The notes: generated from the sequence alone by a model not told the origin. A DNA stretch of 64,000 bases from Mesorhizobium sp. M9A.F.Ca.ET.002.03.1.2 (GCF_003952365.1 NZ_CP034443.1:861001-925000); one strand, 5' to 3'; shown: positions 52,145 to 61,230, counted from the first letter of the stretch. Made by a program: numbers and translations.

Positions 52145-52747
52145 ATGTCCGAACAGAAGACCATCGGCGTCCTTTTCATCGATCGCTTCGCCGACTGGGA
52201 ATACGGTCTGCTGGCGGCTTCGGCGGTCGAATGGTTCGGCGCACGAGCGGTGTCGCTGACCCCGGACGGCAAGCCTGTGACATCGGCCAGCGGATTTCTG
52301 CTGACGCCCGACCGCTCCGCTGAGGTCGAGGAAAATATCGATCTCGACGCCGTCGCCGTCATCGGTTCCGACCAGTGGGTCGATGCGCCGCCTGATATCT
52401 CCGGACTGCTGACAGCAATTGCGGCACGCGGCGGCGTGGTCGGCGGCATCTGCGCCGGCACGCTGGCGCTGGCGCGTGCCGGCCTCTTCGAAAAGGCCAG
52501 GCACACCAGCAACGGTCGCGACTGGATCAATGAAAAGGAACCGGGTTACTCCGGCGCCCAGAACTATCAGGACGTGCCCCATGCCGTCGCCGACGGTCGC
52601 ATCGTGTCCGCGCCGGGTTCGGCTCCCGGCACCTTCGCTCTTGCCTATTTGAAGACGCTCTATCCCCAGAGAAGCAGCGACCTCGCGCAGATGCGCACCC
52701 TGTTCGCCAAGGAGTATGCTGAAGGGGAATATGCTGGAGCCTCCTGA
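52145..52747 (+). CDS. DJ-1/PfpI-family protein
   Basis: A 200-residue class I glutamine-amidotransferase-like protein of the DJ-1/PfpI group. The nucleophile elbow GGICAGTLALARAG near residue 100 holds the conserved Cys, and the N-terminal IGVLFIDRFADWEYG supplies the acidic partner. Likely a glyoxalase III, deglycase or stress-type protein; the exact reaction is open. Its last codons lie inside operator copy 2, which controls the next gene. Confidence 0.85.
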   Translation: MSEQKTIGVLFIDRFADWEYGLLAASAVEWFGARAVSLTPDGKPVTSASGFLLTPDRSAEVEENIDLDAVAVIGSDQWVDAPPDISGLLTAIAARGGVVGGICAGTLALARAGLFEKARHTSNGRDWINEKEPGYSGAQNYQDVPHAVADGRIVSAPGSAPGTFALAYLKTLYPQRSSDLAQMRTLFAKEYAEGEYAGAS

Positions 52748-52762
52748 CAGTATGGTGTCAGG
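52743..52762. promoter_or_regulatory. CCTGACA/TGTCAGG operator, copy 2
   Basis: CCTGACA-N6-TGTCAGG, followed as in copy 1 by CGTGCGATAGTG. The site overlaps the stop codon of the DJ-1 gene and lies 39 bases before the VOC gene at 52801. Confidence 0.8.
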
Positions 52763-52800
52763 AACGGCGTGCGATAGTGCGACAGTATCAGGAGATAGAC

Positions 52801-53166
52801 ATGGCCTTCATCCCTGCAAAAGCCTCGGCTTGGTTCGAGATTCCCGTCACCGACATGGATCGGGCGCGCGCCTTCTATGCATCGGTGCTTCAGAACGATC
52901 TCGCTCTGGAGGAGAGCGGCCCGAACCCGATGGCCATGTTCGCCGCGCAGGACCGAACGGCCTCCGGGCACGTCTACCCCGGAAAACCCGCGGCACCGGG
53001 AACCGGCCCGACAATCCATCTGTCGGTTGCCGCACCGATCGAGGACGCCATGGAACGGGTGAGGCAGAGCGGCGGCCAGGTCGTCTCGCCGGCGATCTCC
53101 ATTCCGGCCGGCACATTCGCCTATTGCCTCGACCCGGACGGCAACAGCTTCGGGCTTTTCGTCTAG
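52801..53166 (+). CDS. VOC-family (glyoxalase-like) protein
   Basis: A 121-residue VOC protein of the YafY-linked type: AWFEIPVTDMDRARAFYASVL at the start, PTIHLSVA in the middle, and YCLDPDGNSFGLFV at the end. Metal-ligand positions are only partly kept, so it may bind rather than turn over a small molecule. It is preceded by operator copy 2 and followed by a WYL regulator gene two positions downstream, a common pairing in proteobacteria. Confidence 0.85.
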   Translation: MAFIPAKASAWFEIPVTDMDRARAFYASVLQNDLALEESGPNPMAMFAAQDRTASGHVYPGKPAAPGTGPTIHLSVAAPIEDAMERVRQSGGQVVSPAISIPAGTFAYCLDPDGNSFGLFV

Positions 53167-53173
53167 GTGCCGC

Positions 53174-53584
53174 ATGGTAAAGAGCTGGAACGACAGGCTG
53201 AACACATCGGGCACCAACGGCATCAAGCCGTCGCCGCGCACTGTTGGCGATGTCGTCGAGGGCCAGTCGATGCTGGTGCCGACGGCCCGGCAGGTCGATG
53301 ATTTCATCCGCTCTATCCCAAAGGGCGTGGACATGGACATCCGCGCATTGCGCACCGCGCTCGCCACCGAGCACGGTGCCGAAGTGACATGCCCGGTCAC
53401 CATCGGCTATCATCTGCGAACCGTCGCCGAGGCCGCCAACGAGGACATGGAGCGCGGCATGACGCTGAGCGACATTGCGCCGTTCTGGCGAGTGCTGGAC
53501 GCAAAGACGCCGACAACAGGGAAATTGTCCTTCGGCGCGGCATTCGTCGCCGCGCAACGCAAGCGCGAAGGACTTGAGCCATAA
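53174..53584 (+). CDS. Conserved hypothetical, possibly MGMT-like
   Basis: A 136-residue soluble protein. The stretch LVPTARQVDDFIRSIPKGVDMDIRALRTALATEHGAEVTCPVTIGYH reminds me of proteins annotated as methylguanine-methyltransferase DNA-binding-like, with a single Cys before PVT, but the PCHR active-site motif of real MGMT is absent. It starts eight bases after the VOC stop, so it is in the same transcript. Assignment is weak. Confidence 0.55.
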   Translation: MVKSWNDRLNTSGTNGIKPSPRTVGDVVEGQSMLVPTARQVDDFIRSIPKGVDMDIRALRTALATEHGAEVTCPVTIGYHLRTVAEAANEDMERGMTLSDIAPFWRVLDAKTPTTGKLSFGAAFVAAQRKREGLEP

Positions 53585-53632
53585 TGCATGTCGCCCAAAA
53601 GTGGAAACTGGTTTTGGGGCGGCGACATGCAT
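53584..53632. repeat. Palindromic intergenic repeat (ATGCATGTCGCC...GGCGACATGCAT)
   Basis: Perfect 12-base arms enclose AAAAGTGGAAACTGGTTTT, the core seen in many rhizobial intergenic palindromes. It begins at the last base of the stop codon of the previous gene and lies 25 bases before the WYL regulator. Confidence 0.8.
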
Positions 53633-53657
53633 AAGAGCAACATCGAGGGACCAAACG

Positions 53658-54377
53658 ATGCGCCGCGCCGACAGGCTCTTCCAGATCGTGCAGCATCTGC
53701 GCGGTGGCCGTCTGGTCACCGCCCAGAAGCTGGGCACGTGGCTCGAGGTTTCCGAGCGAACCATCTACCGCGACATCGCCGACCTGCAGTCGACCGGCGT
53801 GCCGATCGACGGCGAGGCCGGCGTCGGCTACATGATGAGGGAGGGTTTCGACCTTCCGCCGCTGATGTTCACGCGTGACGAGATCGTCGCGCTGGTCGCC
53901 GGCGCCCGCATGGTGCGCGCCTTTGGCGGTGCTGCCATGGCGCGGGCCGCCGACGAGGCGCTGGTCAAGATCGGCGCCGTGTTGCCCGATGCCGAAAAGG
54001 ACCGCATCGCCCGCACCGAGATCCATACGCCGATGTGGGTAGTGAGCGATGCCGCCCGCGAGGCAATCGACTTGATCGAGCGCGCGGTGGAGAAACGCCA
54101 GGTGCTGACCATCGACTACTCCGACGAAGCAGGCCGCGGCACCGCGCGCGACATCAGGCCATTGGGCCTGTGGTTCTGGGGCAAGGTGTGGACGCTGGTC
54201 GCCTGGTGCGAGATGCGCGACGATTTCCGCGCTTTCCGTATCGATCGCATTGCTTCGGTGGTCATTGCCGGCCGCGTCTTCAAGCCGGAGCGCGGCAAGC
54301 AACTCGCTGATTTCTATCGTGCTGTGGAACGAAGCGAGGACTATGGCATGAGACCGGACCGGGCCGCGCGACCCTGA
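53658..54377 (+). CDS. WYL/YafY-type transcriptional regulator
   Basis: A 239-residue regulator. The DeoR-like winged helix at residues 1-60 (RADRLFQIVQHLRGGRLVTAQKLGTWLEVSERTIYRDI) is followed by a WYL ligand-sensing domain (about 130-230) in which the usual WYL triad reads WTLVAWCE. These proteins often control neighbouring VOC genes, and the CCTGACA/TGTCAGG operators at 51838 and 52743 are the likely targets. The ATG at 53658 follows GAGGGA; the open frame upstream crosses the repeat. Confidence 0.85.
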   Translation: MRRADRLFQIVQHLRGGRLVTAQKLGTWLEVSERTIYRDIADLQSTGVPIDGEAGVGYMMREGFDLPPLMFTRDEIVALVAGARMVRAFGGAAMARAADEALVKIGAVLPDAEKDRIARTEIHTPMWVVSDAAREAIDLIERAVEKRQVLTIDYSDEAGRGTARDIRPLGLWFWGKVWTLVAWCEMRDDFRAFRIDRIASVVIAGRVFKPERGKQLADFYRAVERSEDYGMRPDRAARP

Positions 54378-54496
54378 CACCGTAAGGGCGCAAGGCACGC
54401 TTGACGCGGGCCGTGTGAAGACGTCGAAGGCCCGCGGCATCGCGAAGGGATTGTGCGATGCGCGTTCAAACAGCGGCGCACCTTGGGCGACATGCG

Positions 54497-55359
54497 TTAA
54501 TGGTACAGGAAGAGCGGCTGCCGGGCCTCCGTCAGCACCGCGCGCGTGCATGAGCCGAATATCTCGCGAATGCCGCTATGGCCGTAGGCACCCATGACAA
54601 TCATGCCGGCGCCCAATACCTTCGCCGTCCCGAGGATTGCTTCCGCCGGCGTGCCGGCCTGTCTGTCGCCAAGCCCCACTCCTTTTACCCGCACGACTCC
54701 GTGCCGACGAAGCAGCGCGCAGGCGCGCTCGGCCTCCACGGCAGCCTGCTGTTCCGACCTGTTGTTCTGGGTTAGAATATGTACTTCCCGCTCCGCGGCG
54801 ATGCCAAGCAGCGCCAGCATATGTAGAGTGCGGGAAGCCGCGGCGCTTCCGTCGAAGGCAACCAACAAGGGGCGGTGTCACTCTCCGCCCCACCGCCCTC
54901 ATCAGCATCCGGAACCACCACAACGGGTCTTAGCCCGCTGCGGACGATGCGATCTAGGCAGAGGGGAATCCTGTCGAGCTCTCCTTCAATGTCGAAAAGG
55001 CTGTTCCGTCCCACGACCACCAGATCGTGCTCGATGGATTCGATGCCGATGCTTGAAAGCGCATCGGCATCGATCCGCTTGGTCGAAAATGTTATGCTCG
55101 CCCGCCGCGCATCCGAACTGAACGCATGCAGAACGGCATCGATGCGTTCGTCAGCGCTCTTCAGTAGTTTGAGGTCAAATTCTCTTTTGTAGGCAAGTCC
55201 GCCTACCGGGACTGGCTGCGGGCGCTGGATCCAGTCGGAATTCACAAAGCCCAGTCCCTCCACATTTGCGCACAGACGGCCGGCCAGGCGAAGCGCAAAA
55301 CTGGCACCGGCGATGCTCGAGCTTGAACCATCCAAGGCAACGAGAATACTTTTAAGCAT
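54497..55359 (-). pseudogene. Tandem UspA protein, frameshifted
   Basis: The product would be a protein of about 285 residues with two universal-stress-protein domains. The first (from MLKSILVALDGSS, ATG at 55359) is read in one frame to about 54872; the second (LLVAFDGSAAASRT... ending VLTEARQPLFLYH) is in another. Domain 2 carries the GAYGHSGIRE nucleotide-site pattern. One missing C in the run at 54869-54872 explains the break: adding one base gives a continuous APLLVAFDGS reading. It may be a recent mutation or a sequencing error. An FNR/FixK-like box lies upstream, and a cation ATPase gene is divergent. Confidence 0.75.
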
Positions 55360-55414
55360 GTGAACACCCTTCTCGGGAAAGTACCGCAAGATAGCCAAGA
55401 ACGGCCTTCGCTCC

Positions 55415-55428
55415 TTGACTTGCGTCAA
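55415..55428. promoter_or_regulatory. FNR/FixK-like anaerobox
   Basis: TTGAC-TTGC-GTCAA is a perfect palindrome matching the FNR/FixK core TTGA-N6-TCAA, about 60 bases before the UspA start. A weaker match (TTGATTCAAGACAA) is at 55557-55570, before the ATPase gene. Confidence 0.7.
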
Positions 55429-55684
55429 AACCGGCGGCCCGCGACGGTCAACAGCTCTCCTTCCCGCCTCTCCATGATGGTGCCGCCGCCAGGCCTAAAT
55501 CACCCAAGTCTTCGATCGCCGCCGCGTCTACCATGGAGACGAGGAAATGCGCCGGCTTGATTCAAGACAAACAATTTAACTTGGCCGTGTGTCAAACAAA
55601 TTGGCGGCGGCAACAATAACCCGAAGGGGCAACGGACCAGGCAAAGCCGCCCATTATTTCTTGGAACCGTGCCAACGGAAAGAG

Positions 55685-58387
55685 ATGAACGATCTGGGCC
55701 TCACGCAAACGCACGGTGTGCCAATACCGGATGATCCTCCTGTTTTGGGGCTGACCAATGCCGAAACGCGCTCCAGGTTCGAACAATACGGCCCGAATGC
55801 CCTCCCCCAACCGTATGCGCCATCCCTCGCCGCCGTATTCTTGCGGCAGTTCCTCAGCCCGCTGATCTACATCCTTGTCTTCGCAGCCGTGGTCTCGCTG
55901 GCATTGGGAGACGCTAAGGATGCGCTGTTCATCGGCGTTGTCCTGGTGATCAACGGCATCATAGGAGCCGCACAGGAATATTCGGCCGGGCGGGCTGCGG
56001 CAGCGCTCCGAAATCTGGAAGAACCGCATGCGTCGGTGATCCGCGATGGAGCGCAGTGCAGGATCGACGCCCGCGAACTCGTTCCCGGCGACTTGGTGCT
56101 CCTGGAAGCCGGTTCAAGGGTTCCGGCCGATATTCAGCTTCTGCTCAGCAAGGACCTTCAATGCGACGAGTCGCTGCTGACCGGCGAATCCAGACCGGTG
56201 AAGAAGAGAGCCTCATTGTCGAGTGCGGAATTGGGGCGGAACATTGCCTATGCCGGTTCCATGATCACGCGGGGACGCGGACGAGGTGTCGTCGTTTCGA
56301 CCGGCGGCGCAACGGAAATCGGCAAGATCGCGCAGGAGATCGGCAAGCGCTCGATATCCAAGCCGCCACTCCTCATACGCCTGGAGCGCTTTTCGCGGAT
56401 GATCGCGATCGCTGTCTGCCTGGCAATTCTTCTGCTGGTCGCGGTCGGGCTTCTGCGGGACGTCCCCTATCGTGACCTGTTCATGCTTGCGGTCGGTCTT
56501 GCGGTCAGCGCAATTCCCGAAGGGCTGCCCGTCGCAATCTCCGTCGCTCTGGCCATCGGCATGCGACGGATGGCCAGGGCAAATGTCATCGTGCGCAAGA
56601 TGCCGGCAATGGAATCGCTTGGCTCCTGCACCATGATCGCGACAGACAAGACGGGCACGCTGACGATGAACGAGCTCACCGTCACGGACATCCTGCTGCC
56701 GGACGGAACACGACTGAAATGCGAGGCGGGCCAGGATCTGGACGCGTGTTCAATCGTATCGCCACACGGCGACAATGCGCAGGCCTCGTTGCGCGCATCC
56801 GCCCTTCTGAAAGCGGCTTCCTTGCCCAATGAGGGGCGTCTGTTCAAGGAGCGGGAAAGCTGGAGCCGGCACGGCGACCCCGTCGATGTCGCCCTGCTGG
56901 CGGCAGCCCGCAAGGGTGGTATCGCGCAGGAGGAAATCGCCGCGCACTACCCGCTCATCACCCGCATCCCCTACGAGCCGGACCTCAAATACGCCGCCTC
57001 CTTTCACCGCCGCAAGGGCCGTGTCCGTATCTTCGTCAAGGGCGCGCCCGAAACGCTGATAGCGATGGCCAGCCAGATGGATGCCGATGGCCGACCATTG
57101 CCGATCGACGCTGAGTTTCTGCTGCGCCAGAAAGAGGAGCTTGCCGGAATGGGGCTGCGCGTCCTGGCATTCGCCCAGGCGGAGATCGACACGACACCGG
57201 ATGACGGGTATGCGCATCACCATCTGGTGGATCTCACCTTTCTCGGCATGGCGGGAATGCAGGATCCGGTGCGCCCCGAAGTGCCGAACGCCATCCGCGA
57301 CTGCTATCGTGCCGGCATCGAGGTGGCGATGGTGACGGGCGATGATCCGCGAACGGCAAGCGTGATCGCCGAGCAGGCCGGTTTCGTGTTCAAACCCGAC
57401 CAGGTGGTGACGGGCGAGACGGTGCGCCGCGCCGAGCAGGAGGGGGAAGCGGCACTCGACAAGTTGACGCGTAACGCCCGTATTTTTGCCCGCGTCGATC
57501 CGGCACAGAAGCTCTCGATCGTTTTGTCCCTCTCACGCAACGGACATTTTGTCGCCGTCACCGGCGACGGCGTCAACGACGCGCCGGCGCTGAAGCATGC
57601 CCATGTCGGCGTGGCGATGGGACGAGCCGGCACGGATGTGGCCAAGGAGAGCGCCGATATCGTCGTCACCGACGACAATTTCGCCTCGATCGTCAACGGT
57701 ATCCTGGAGGGGCGCGTCGCCTACGCCAACATCCGCAAGGTGGTCTTCATGCTGGTATCGACCGGCGCGGCGGAGGTGGTGCTGTTCCTGCTGGCAATGC
57801 CGATGGGGCTGCCCATGCCTTTGCTGGCCGTCCAGCTCCTTTGGCTCAACCTGGTCACCAATGGGATACAGGACGTGGCACTTGCCGCCGAGGCGGCTGA
57901 GGGCGACGAACTTCGCTATCCGCCCCGCCGTCCGAACGAGCCGATCCTGGATCGCCTGATGATCCGCCGCATCTGGCATTCCGTTCTGGTCATGGGCGTC
58001 GGAGGCTTCGCCGTCTTCTACTGGCTGCTCCAGCAGGGTTATCCCGAGGAGCAGGCGCGCAACCTTCTGCTCCTTCTCTTCGTCCTCTTCGAGAATTTCC
58101 AGACCTTTAACAGCCGCTCCGAACACCTCTCGGTCTTCCGTCAAAGACTGTTCGCCAATCCGCTCCTCGTCCTCGGCGTGCTCGGCGCGCAGGCGCTGCA
58201 CATCGGCGCGATGTATATTCCAGGACTGAGCGACACGCTGCAGATCACGCCGGTTTCGCTGCGCGAATGGGGGATGTTGCTTCTCCTCGCCGCAACCCTG
58301 CTGGTGGGCATGGAGTTCGAAAAATGGCGAGAGCGTCGCAGGGCTGCGGACAATGAACGCCAGGATACACAGCGCCTCGGTGAATGA
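55685..58387 (+). CDS. P2-type cation-transporting ATPase
   Basis: A P-type ATPase of about 900 residues, closest in pattern to calcium-type (P2A) pumps. Ordered motifs are the cation-ATPase N-terminal domain, TGES (in LLTGESRPVKK), membrane helix 4 with IPEGLP, the phosphorylation site DKTGTLTMNEL, KGAPETL in the nucleotide domain, GDGVNDAPALKHAHVG, and a C-terminal membrane part with NLVTNGIQDVALA. Ion choice (Ca2+, Mn2+ or monovalent) is not decided by sequence alone. The ATG at 55685 is used; 32 residues upstream lack similarity. It is divergent from the UspA gene. Confidence 0.9.
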   Translation: MNDLGLTQTHGVPIPDDPPVLGLTNAETRSRFEQYGPNALPQPYAPSLAAVFLRQFLSPLIYILVFAAVVSLALGDAKDALFIGVVLVINGIIGAAQEYSAGRAAAALRNLEEPHASVIRDGAQCRIDARELVPGDLVLLEAGSRVPADIQLLLSKDLQCDESLLTGESRPVKKRASLSSAELGRNIAYAGSMITRGRGRGVVVSTGGATEIGKIAQEIGKRSISKPPLLIRLERFSRMIAIAVCLAILLLVAVGLLRDVPYRDLFMLAVGLAVSAIPEGLPVAISVALAIGMRRMARANVIVRKMPAMESLGSCTMIATDKTGTLTMNELTVTDILLPDGTRLKCEAGQDLDACSIVSPHGDNAQASLRASALLKAASLPNEGRLFKERESWSRHGDPVDVALLAAARKGGIAQEEIAAHYPLITRIPYEPDLKYAASFHRRKGRVRIFVKGAPETLIAMASQMDADGRPLPIDAEFLLRQKEELAGMGLRVLAFAQAEIDTTPDDGYAHHHLVDLTFLGMAGMQDPVRPEVPNAIRDCYRAGIEVAMVTGDDPRTASVIAEQAGFVFKPDQVVTGETVRRAEQEGEAALDKLTRNARIFARVDPAQKLSIVLSLSRNGHFVAVTGDGVNDAPALKHAHVGVAMGRAGTDVAKESADIVVTDDNFASIVNGILEGRVAYANIRKVVFMLVSTGAAEVVLFLLAMPMGLPMPLLAVQLLWLNLVTNGIQDVALAAEAAEGDELRYPPRRPNEPILDRLMIRRIWHSVLVMGVGGFAVFYWLLQQGYPEEQARNLLLLLFVLFENFQTFNSRSEHLSVFRQRLFANPLLVLGVLGAQALHIGAMYIPGLSDTLQITPVSLREWGMLLLLAATLLVGMEFEKWRERRRAADNERQDTQRLGE

Positions 58388-58573
58388 GGCAGTCATTGCC
58401 GAAGACGTGGCTACTTTGACAGACGGATAGCCGCCATATCTCGCCCTGGACAAAACCGGTGCGACAGAAGCCCGACAATGGCGGCGCCGCCACTGGATTC
58501 GCGGCCAATGCTACGGAACCGCCGCGCCAAGCTGAACGAGATGGGCGGCCCGGCTTGATGCCTCGCCGGTATC

Positions 58574-59269
58574 CTACTCCTCGTCGTCCGAATCCTCGTC
58601 CTTCGACTTCAGCGCCGAAAGCTTGGCGAAGACGGCGTTGGCGTCGAGTTCCGCATCCTCGTCCTTCGGCTTCTCCGGCGTCGGCACCAGCCGCTCGGTC
58701 AATGCCGCCGGCAGCAGCGTGTCGCCGGCCGGCTGTGCCTGCTCGCGGCCGCGCGAGGCGCGGTTAACTTCCATGTCGAGGTCGATCTGCGAGGCAAGAC
58801 CCAGCGTCACCGGGTCCATTGGCTGCAGATTGGCCGAGTTCCAATGCTTTCTGTCGCGGATCTGGTCGATCGTCGACTTGGTGGTACCGACGAGGCGCGC
58901 AATCTGCGCGTCCTTCAGCTCGGGATGGTTGCGCACCAGCCAGAGAATGGCGTTGGGCCGGTCCTGGCGCTTCGACAGCGGCGTGTAGCGCGGACCCTTG
59001 CGCTTGGATTCGGGCACCCGCACCTTGGGGTCGGACAGTTTCAGCCGATGGTTCGGGTCCTTCTCGGCGCGCGCGATCTCGTCGCGGGTCAGCTGGCCGG
59101 TCATGATCGGGTCCATGCCCTTGATGCCTTGCGCCGACTCGCCGTCGGCGATCGCCTTGACCTCGAGCGGATGCAGCGAGCAGAACTGCGCGATCTGCTC
59201 GAAGGAGAGCGCGGTATTGTCGACCAGCCAGACGGCGGTCGCCTTGGGCATCAGCAGCGTATTGGCCAT
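58574..59269 (-). CDS. trcR: DUF1013 cell-cycle transcription regulator (TrcR-like)
   Basis: A 231-residue protein of the DUF1013 family, known in Caulobacter as TrcR, which binds RNA polymerase and affects cell-cycle genes. It begins MANTLLMPKATAVWLVDNTALSFEQIAQFC, followed by ADGESAQGIKGMDPI and a helix-turn-helix-like DAQIARLVGTTKSTIDQIRDRKHW near residue 115. The C-terminal quarter is acidic and ends in an Asp/Glu run. The ATG at 59269 removes a long spurious upstream extension. Confidence 0.85.
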   Translation of the reverse strand: MANTLLMPKATAVWLVDNTALSFEQIAQFCSLHPLEVKAIADGESAQGIKGMDPIMTGQLTRDEIARAEKDPNHRLKLSDPKVRVPESKRKGPRYTPLSKRQDRPNAILWLVRNHPELKDAQIARLVGTTKSTIDQIRDRKHWNSANLQPMDPVTLGLASQIDLDMEVNRASRGREQAQPAGDTLLPAALTERLVPTPEKPKDEDAELDANAVFAKLSALKSKDEDSDDEE

Positions 59270-59724
59270 TTGAAAAATCCTTCTCGTTCGCCCGCGTTCC
59301 CGCGCGGGCGGTGGTTTAGAGCCACCAAAATGGGAAATTCGCGGTCTGTATAACCGCTCTCTCGCCATTTCGCAATGTTTTTGGGAGGCCAGGCGGCAAG
59401 GACGGTCAGACCCCGTCAAGTAGCCTTGGCGATCGGGGACCGTGCCACTCGCTTTATTCGCCAGCCGGCTTCGGCTGACTGATCGCGCACACGGCTTCAA
59501 CGGCGGTCAATTGCCGAAGCTCGCCCTGAAGAGACTGGCATGGGGCTCCAAAACCGTCACTGCTGTACCGACGTCCAAAAGACAAAACCCGCCGGACAGG
59601 ATCCAGCGGGCTCGGAACCGGCGACGGAAATCCGTCTGCTGCGGCTCTGGCTTCTAAAGCATGATCTCGGGCCTAGGCGCCGCGAAAAGCGGCCTGATGC
59701 TTTCGGGCGGGATCACGCTCGAAA
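59270..59724. other. Intergenic region with one terminator
   Basis: About 450 bases between trcR and the DUF1127 gene. Apart from a minus-strand terminator at 59583-59610 and a GCATGATC-type repeat remnant near 59657, nothing is recognised. Confidence 0.5.
59583..59610 (-). terminator. Terminator downstream of the DUF1127 gene
   Basis: On the minus strand CCCGCTGGA pairs with TCCGGCGGG (one T-G pair) and is followed by TTTTG. It is 115 bases past the DUF1127 stop, leaving room for a structured 3' region. Confidence 0.7.
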
Positions 59725-59865
59725 TCAACGCGCCTGACGGGCGATCCTCTCGATGTCAGCACGGTTGATGCCGAGATCGTTGAGCTGACGGGCGTTGAGC
59801 TTGTTCAGTTCGCGCACTGTCTCGTTGTACATGCGCCAGTTGCGGAAAGCACGGATCGGGTTCAT
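59725..59865 (-). CDS. DUF1127 small protein (46 aa)
   Basis: A 46-residue protein beginning MNPIRAFRNWRMYNETVREL and ending LNDLGINRADIERIARQAR, a clear DUF1127 motif (basic helix, then L-x-D-[IL]-G-[IL]-x-R-x-[DE]-I). Small DUF1127 proteins of alphaproteobacteria bind RNA or affect stationary-phase metabolism. GGAGGACCACC stands just before the ATG. It is too short for usual gene-size limits and easily missed. Confidence 0.85.
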   Translation of the reverse strand: MNPIRAFRNWRMYNETVRELNKLNARQLNDLGINRADIERIARQAR

Positions 59866-60025
59866 GGTGGTCCTCCATTTGTTGGATCATTCGTTTCGAT
59901 GACGCGTAAATAGGCATCGCTGCCCAGGAATTGAACAGACGCTTTTGCATGGCCGCAATGCAATTGTTGCATTGCACCATTAAGCTTTTGTTCAGCTTGT
60001 CGGAGCGCACGTCTTGGGCGATGTG

Positions 60026-61039
60026 TCAGCCGACATCGAGCACGATCTTGCCGATATGCTCGCCGTCCTCCATCCGCTCATGCGCCCGCCATGCTTCCTT
60101 GAGCGGGAAGATCATGTCCATGACGGGGGCCACCTTGCGGGTGCCGAGCAGCGGCCACACCTGCGCCTCCAGTGCCGCGGCGATCGCCGCCTTGAATTCG
60201 ACGGTGCGCGGCCGCAGCGTCGAGCCGGTGTGGGTGAGCCGCTTGACCATGATCTTCGAGAAATCGGCGCTCGCCACCGCCCCGCCCTGCGTGGCGATCT
60301 GGACGATGCGGCCTTCCATCGCCGCAGCCTCGTAGTTTCGCGCCACATAGTCGCCGCCGACCATGTCGAGGATGACGTTGGCGCCGCGGCCGTCGGTCGC
60401 CTCCTTGACCGCCGCGACGAAATCCTCCTCGCGGTAGGTGATCGCCCGGTCAGCGCCGAGCTTCAGACAGGCGTCGCATTTCTCCTGGCTGCCGGCAGTG
60501 GTGATGACGTAAGCGCCGAAGGCCGAGGCGAGCTGGATCGCCGTGGTGCCGATCCCGGACGAGCCGCCATGCACGAGCAGCGTCTCGCCGCTCTTCAAGG
60601 CCCCGCGCTCGAAGACATTGTGCCAGACGGTGAAGTAGTTTTCCGGCACCGCCGCAGCTTCGGTGTGGGTAAAGCCGGCGGGCAGCGGCAGCACGCTGCC
60701 GGCATGAACCTTGACATATTCGGCATAGCCGCCGCCGGGCGTCAGCGCGCAGACCCGGTCGCCGACGCGCCAGCGCGATATCTCATCGCCAAGGGCTGCG
60801 ACTTCGCCGGCGGCTTCGAGGCCGGGCAGATCCGACGCGCCGGGCGGCGGCGGATAGGCGCCCTTGCGCTGCTGCACATCCGGCCGGTTGATACCGGCGG
60901 CGCGCACCCGGATCAGGATTTCGCCGGGACCGGGCATGGGCACGTCGCGCGTTTCCGGTTTCAGCACCCGCGGTCCGCCGGGTTCCGAGATCGCAATGGC
61001 CGTCATCTTCGCCGGAATCTTATTCTGTCCATTCGCCAT
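60026..61039 (-). CDS. NAD(P)H:quinone oxidoreductase (zeta-crystallin/PIG3 type)
   Basis: A 337-residue MDR-superfamily reductase. The N-terminal GroES-like domain includes RVRAAGINRPDVQQRKG and LPGLEAAGEV; the nucleotide fold has HGGSSGIGTTAIQLA near residue 155 and VILDMVGGDY near 230. No zinc-binding cysteines are present, as in the quinone reductase group. It reduces quinones with NADPH. The start at 61039 is taken; a second ATG 11 residues later (at TAIAISEPGG) is possible. Confidence 0.9.
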   Translation of the reverse strand: MANGQNKIPAKMTAIAISEPGGPRVLKPETRDVPMPGPGEILIRVRAAGINRPDVQQRKGAYPPPPGASDLPGLEAAGEVAALGDEISRWRVGDRVCALTPGGGYAEYVKVHAGSVLPLPAGFTHTEAAAVPENYFTVWHNVFERGALKSGETLLVHGGSSGIGTTAIQLASAFGAYVITTAGSQEKCDACLKLGADRAITYREEDFVAAVKEATDGRGANVILDMVGGDYVARNYEAAAMEGRIVQIATQGGAVASADFSKIMVKRLTHTGSTLRPRTVEFKAAIAAALEAQVWPLLGTRKVAPVMDMIFPLKEAWRAHERMEDGEHIGKIVLDVG

Positions 61040-61155
61040 GAATTTTCCCGTCTCGCTTCGCCAGTTTCCTGCCAGCTGCCAGTTTCTTGCCGACTATTTG
61101 CATCCATGCCCCTGCCCTATGTATGCTGATTGCCAAATCAGGCAAATGGCCACGA

Positions 61156-61193
61156 CAGCGCCGGGCATCCGATTGGACGCCCAAAGGACGCTG
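61156..61193. repeat. GCGCCGCGCGTCC-type hairpin repeat, copy 3
   Basis: CAGCG and CGCTG are the outer arms, with GGGCATCC and GGACGCCC inside. It is a diverged copy, about 40 bases before the DUF1192 gene. Confidence 0.65.
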
Positions 61194-61230
61194 CAGCAGT
61201 TTAATTTTCGCGCATGAGCGAGGAGCGACG

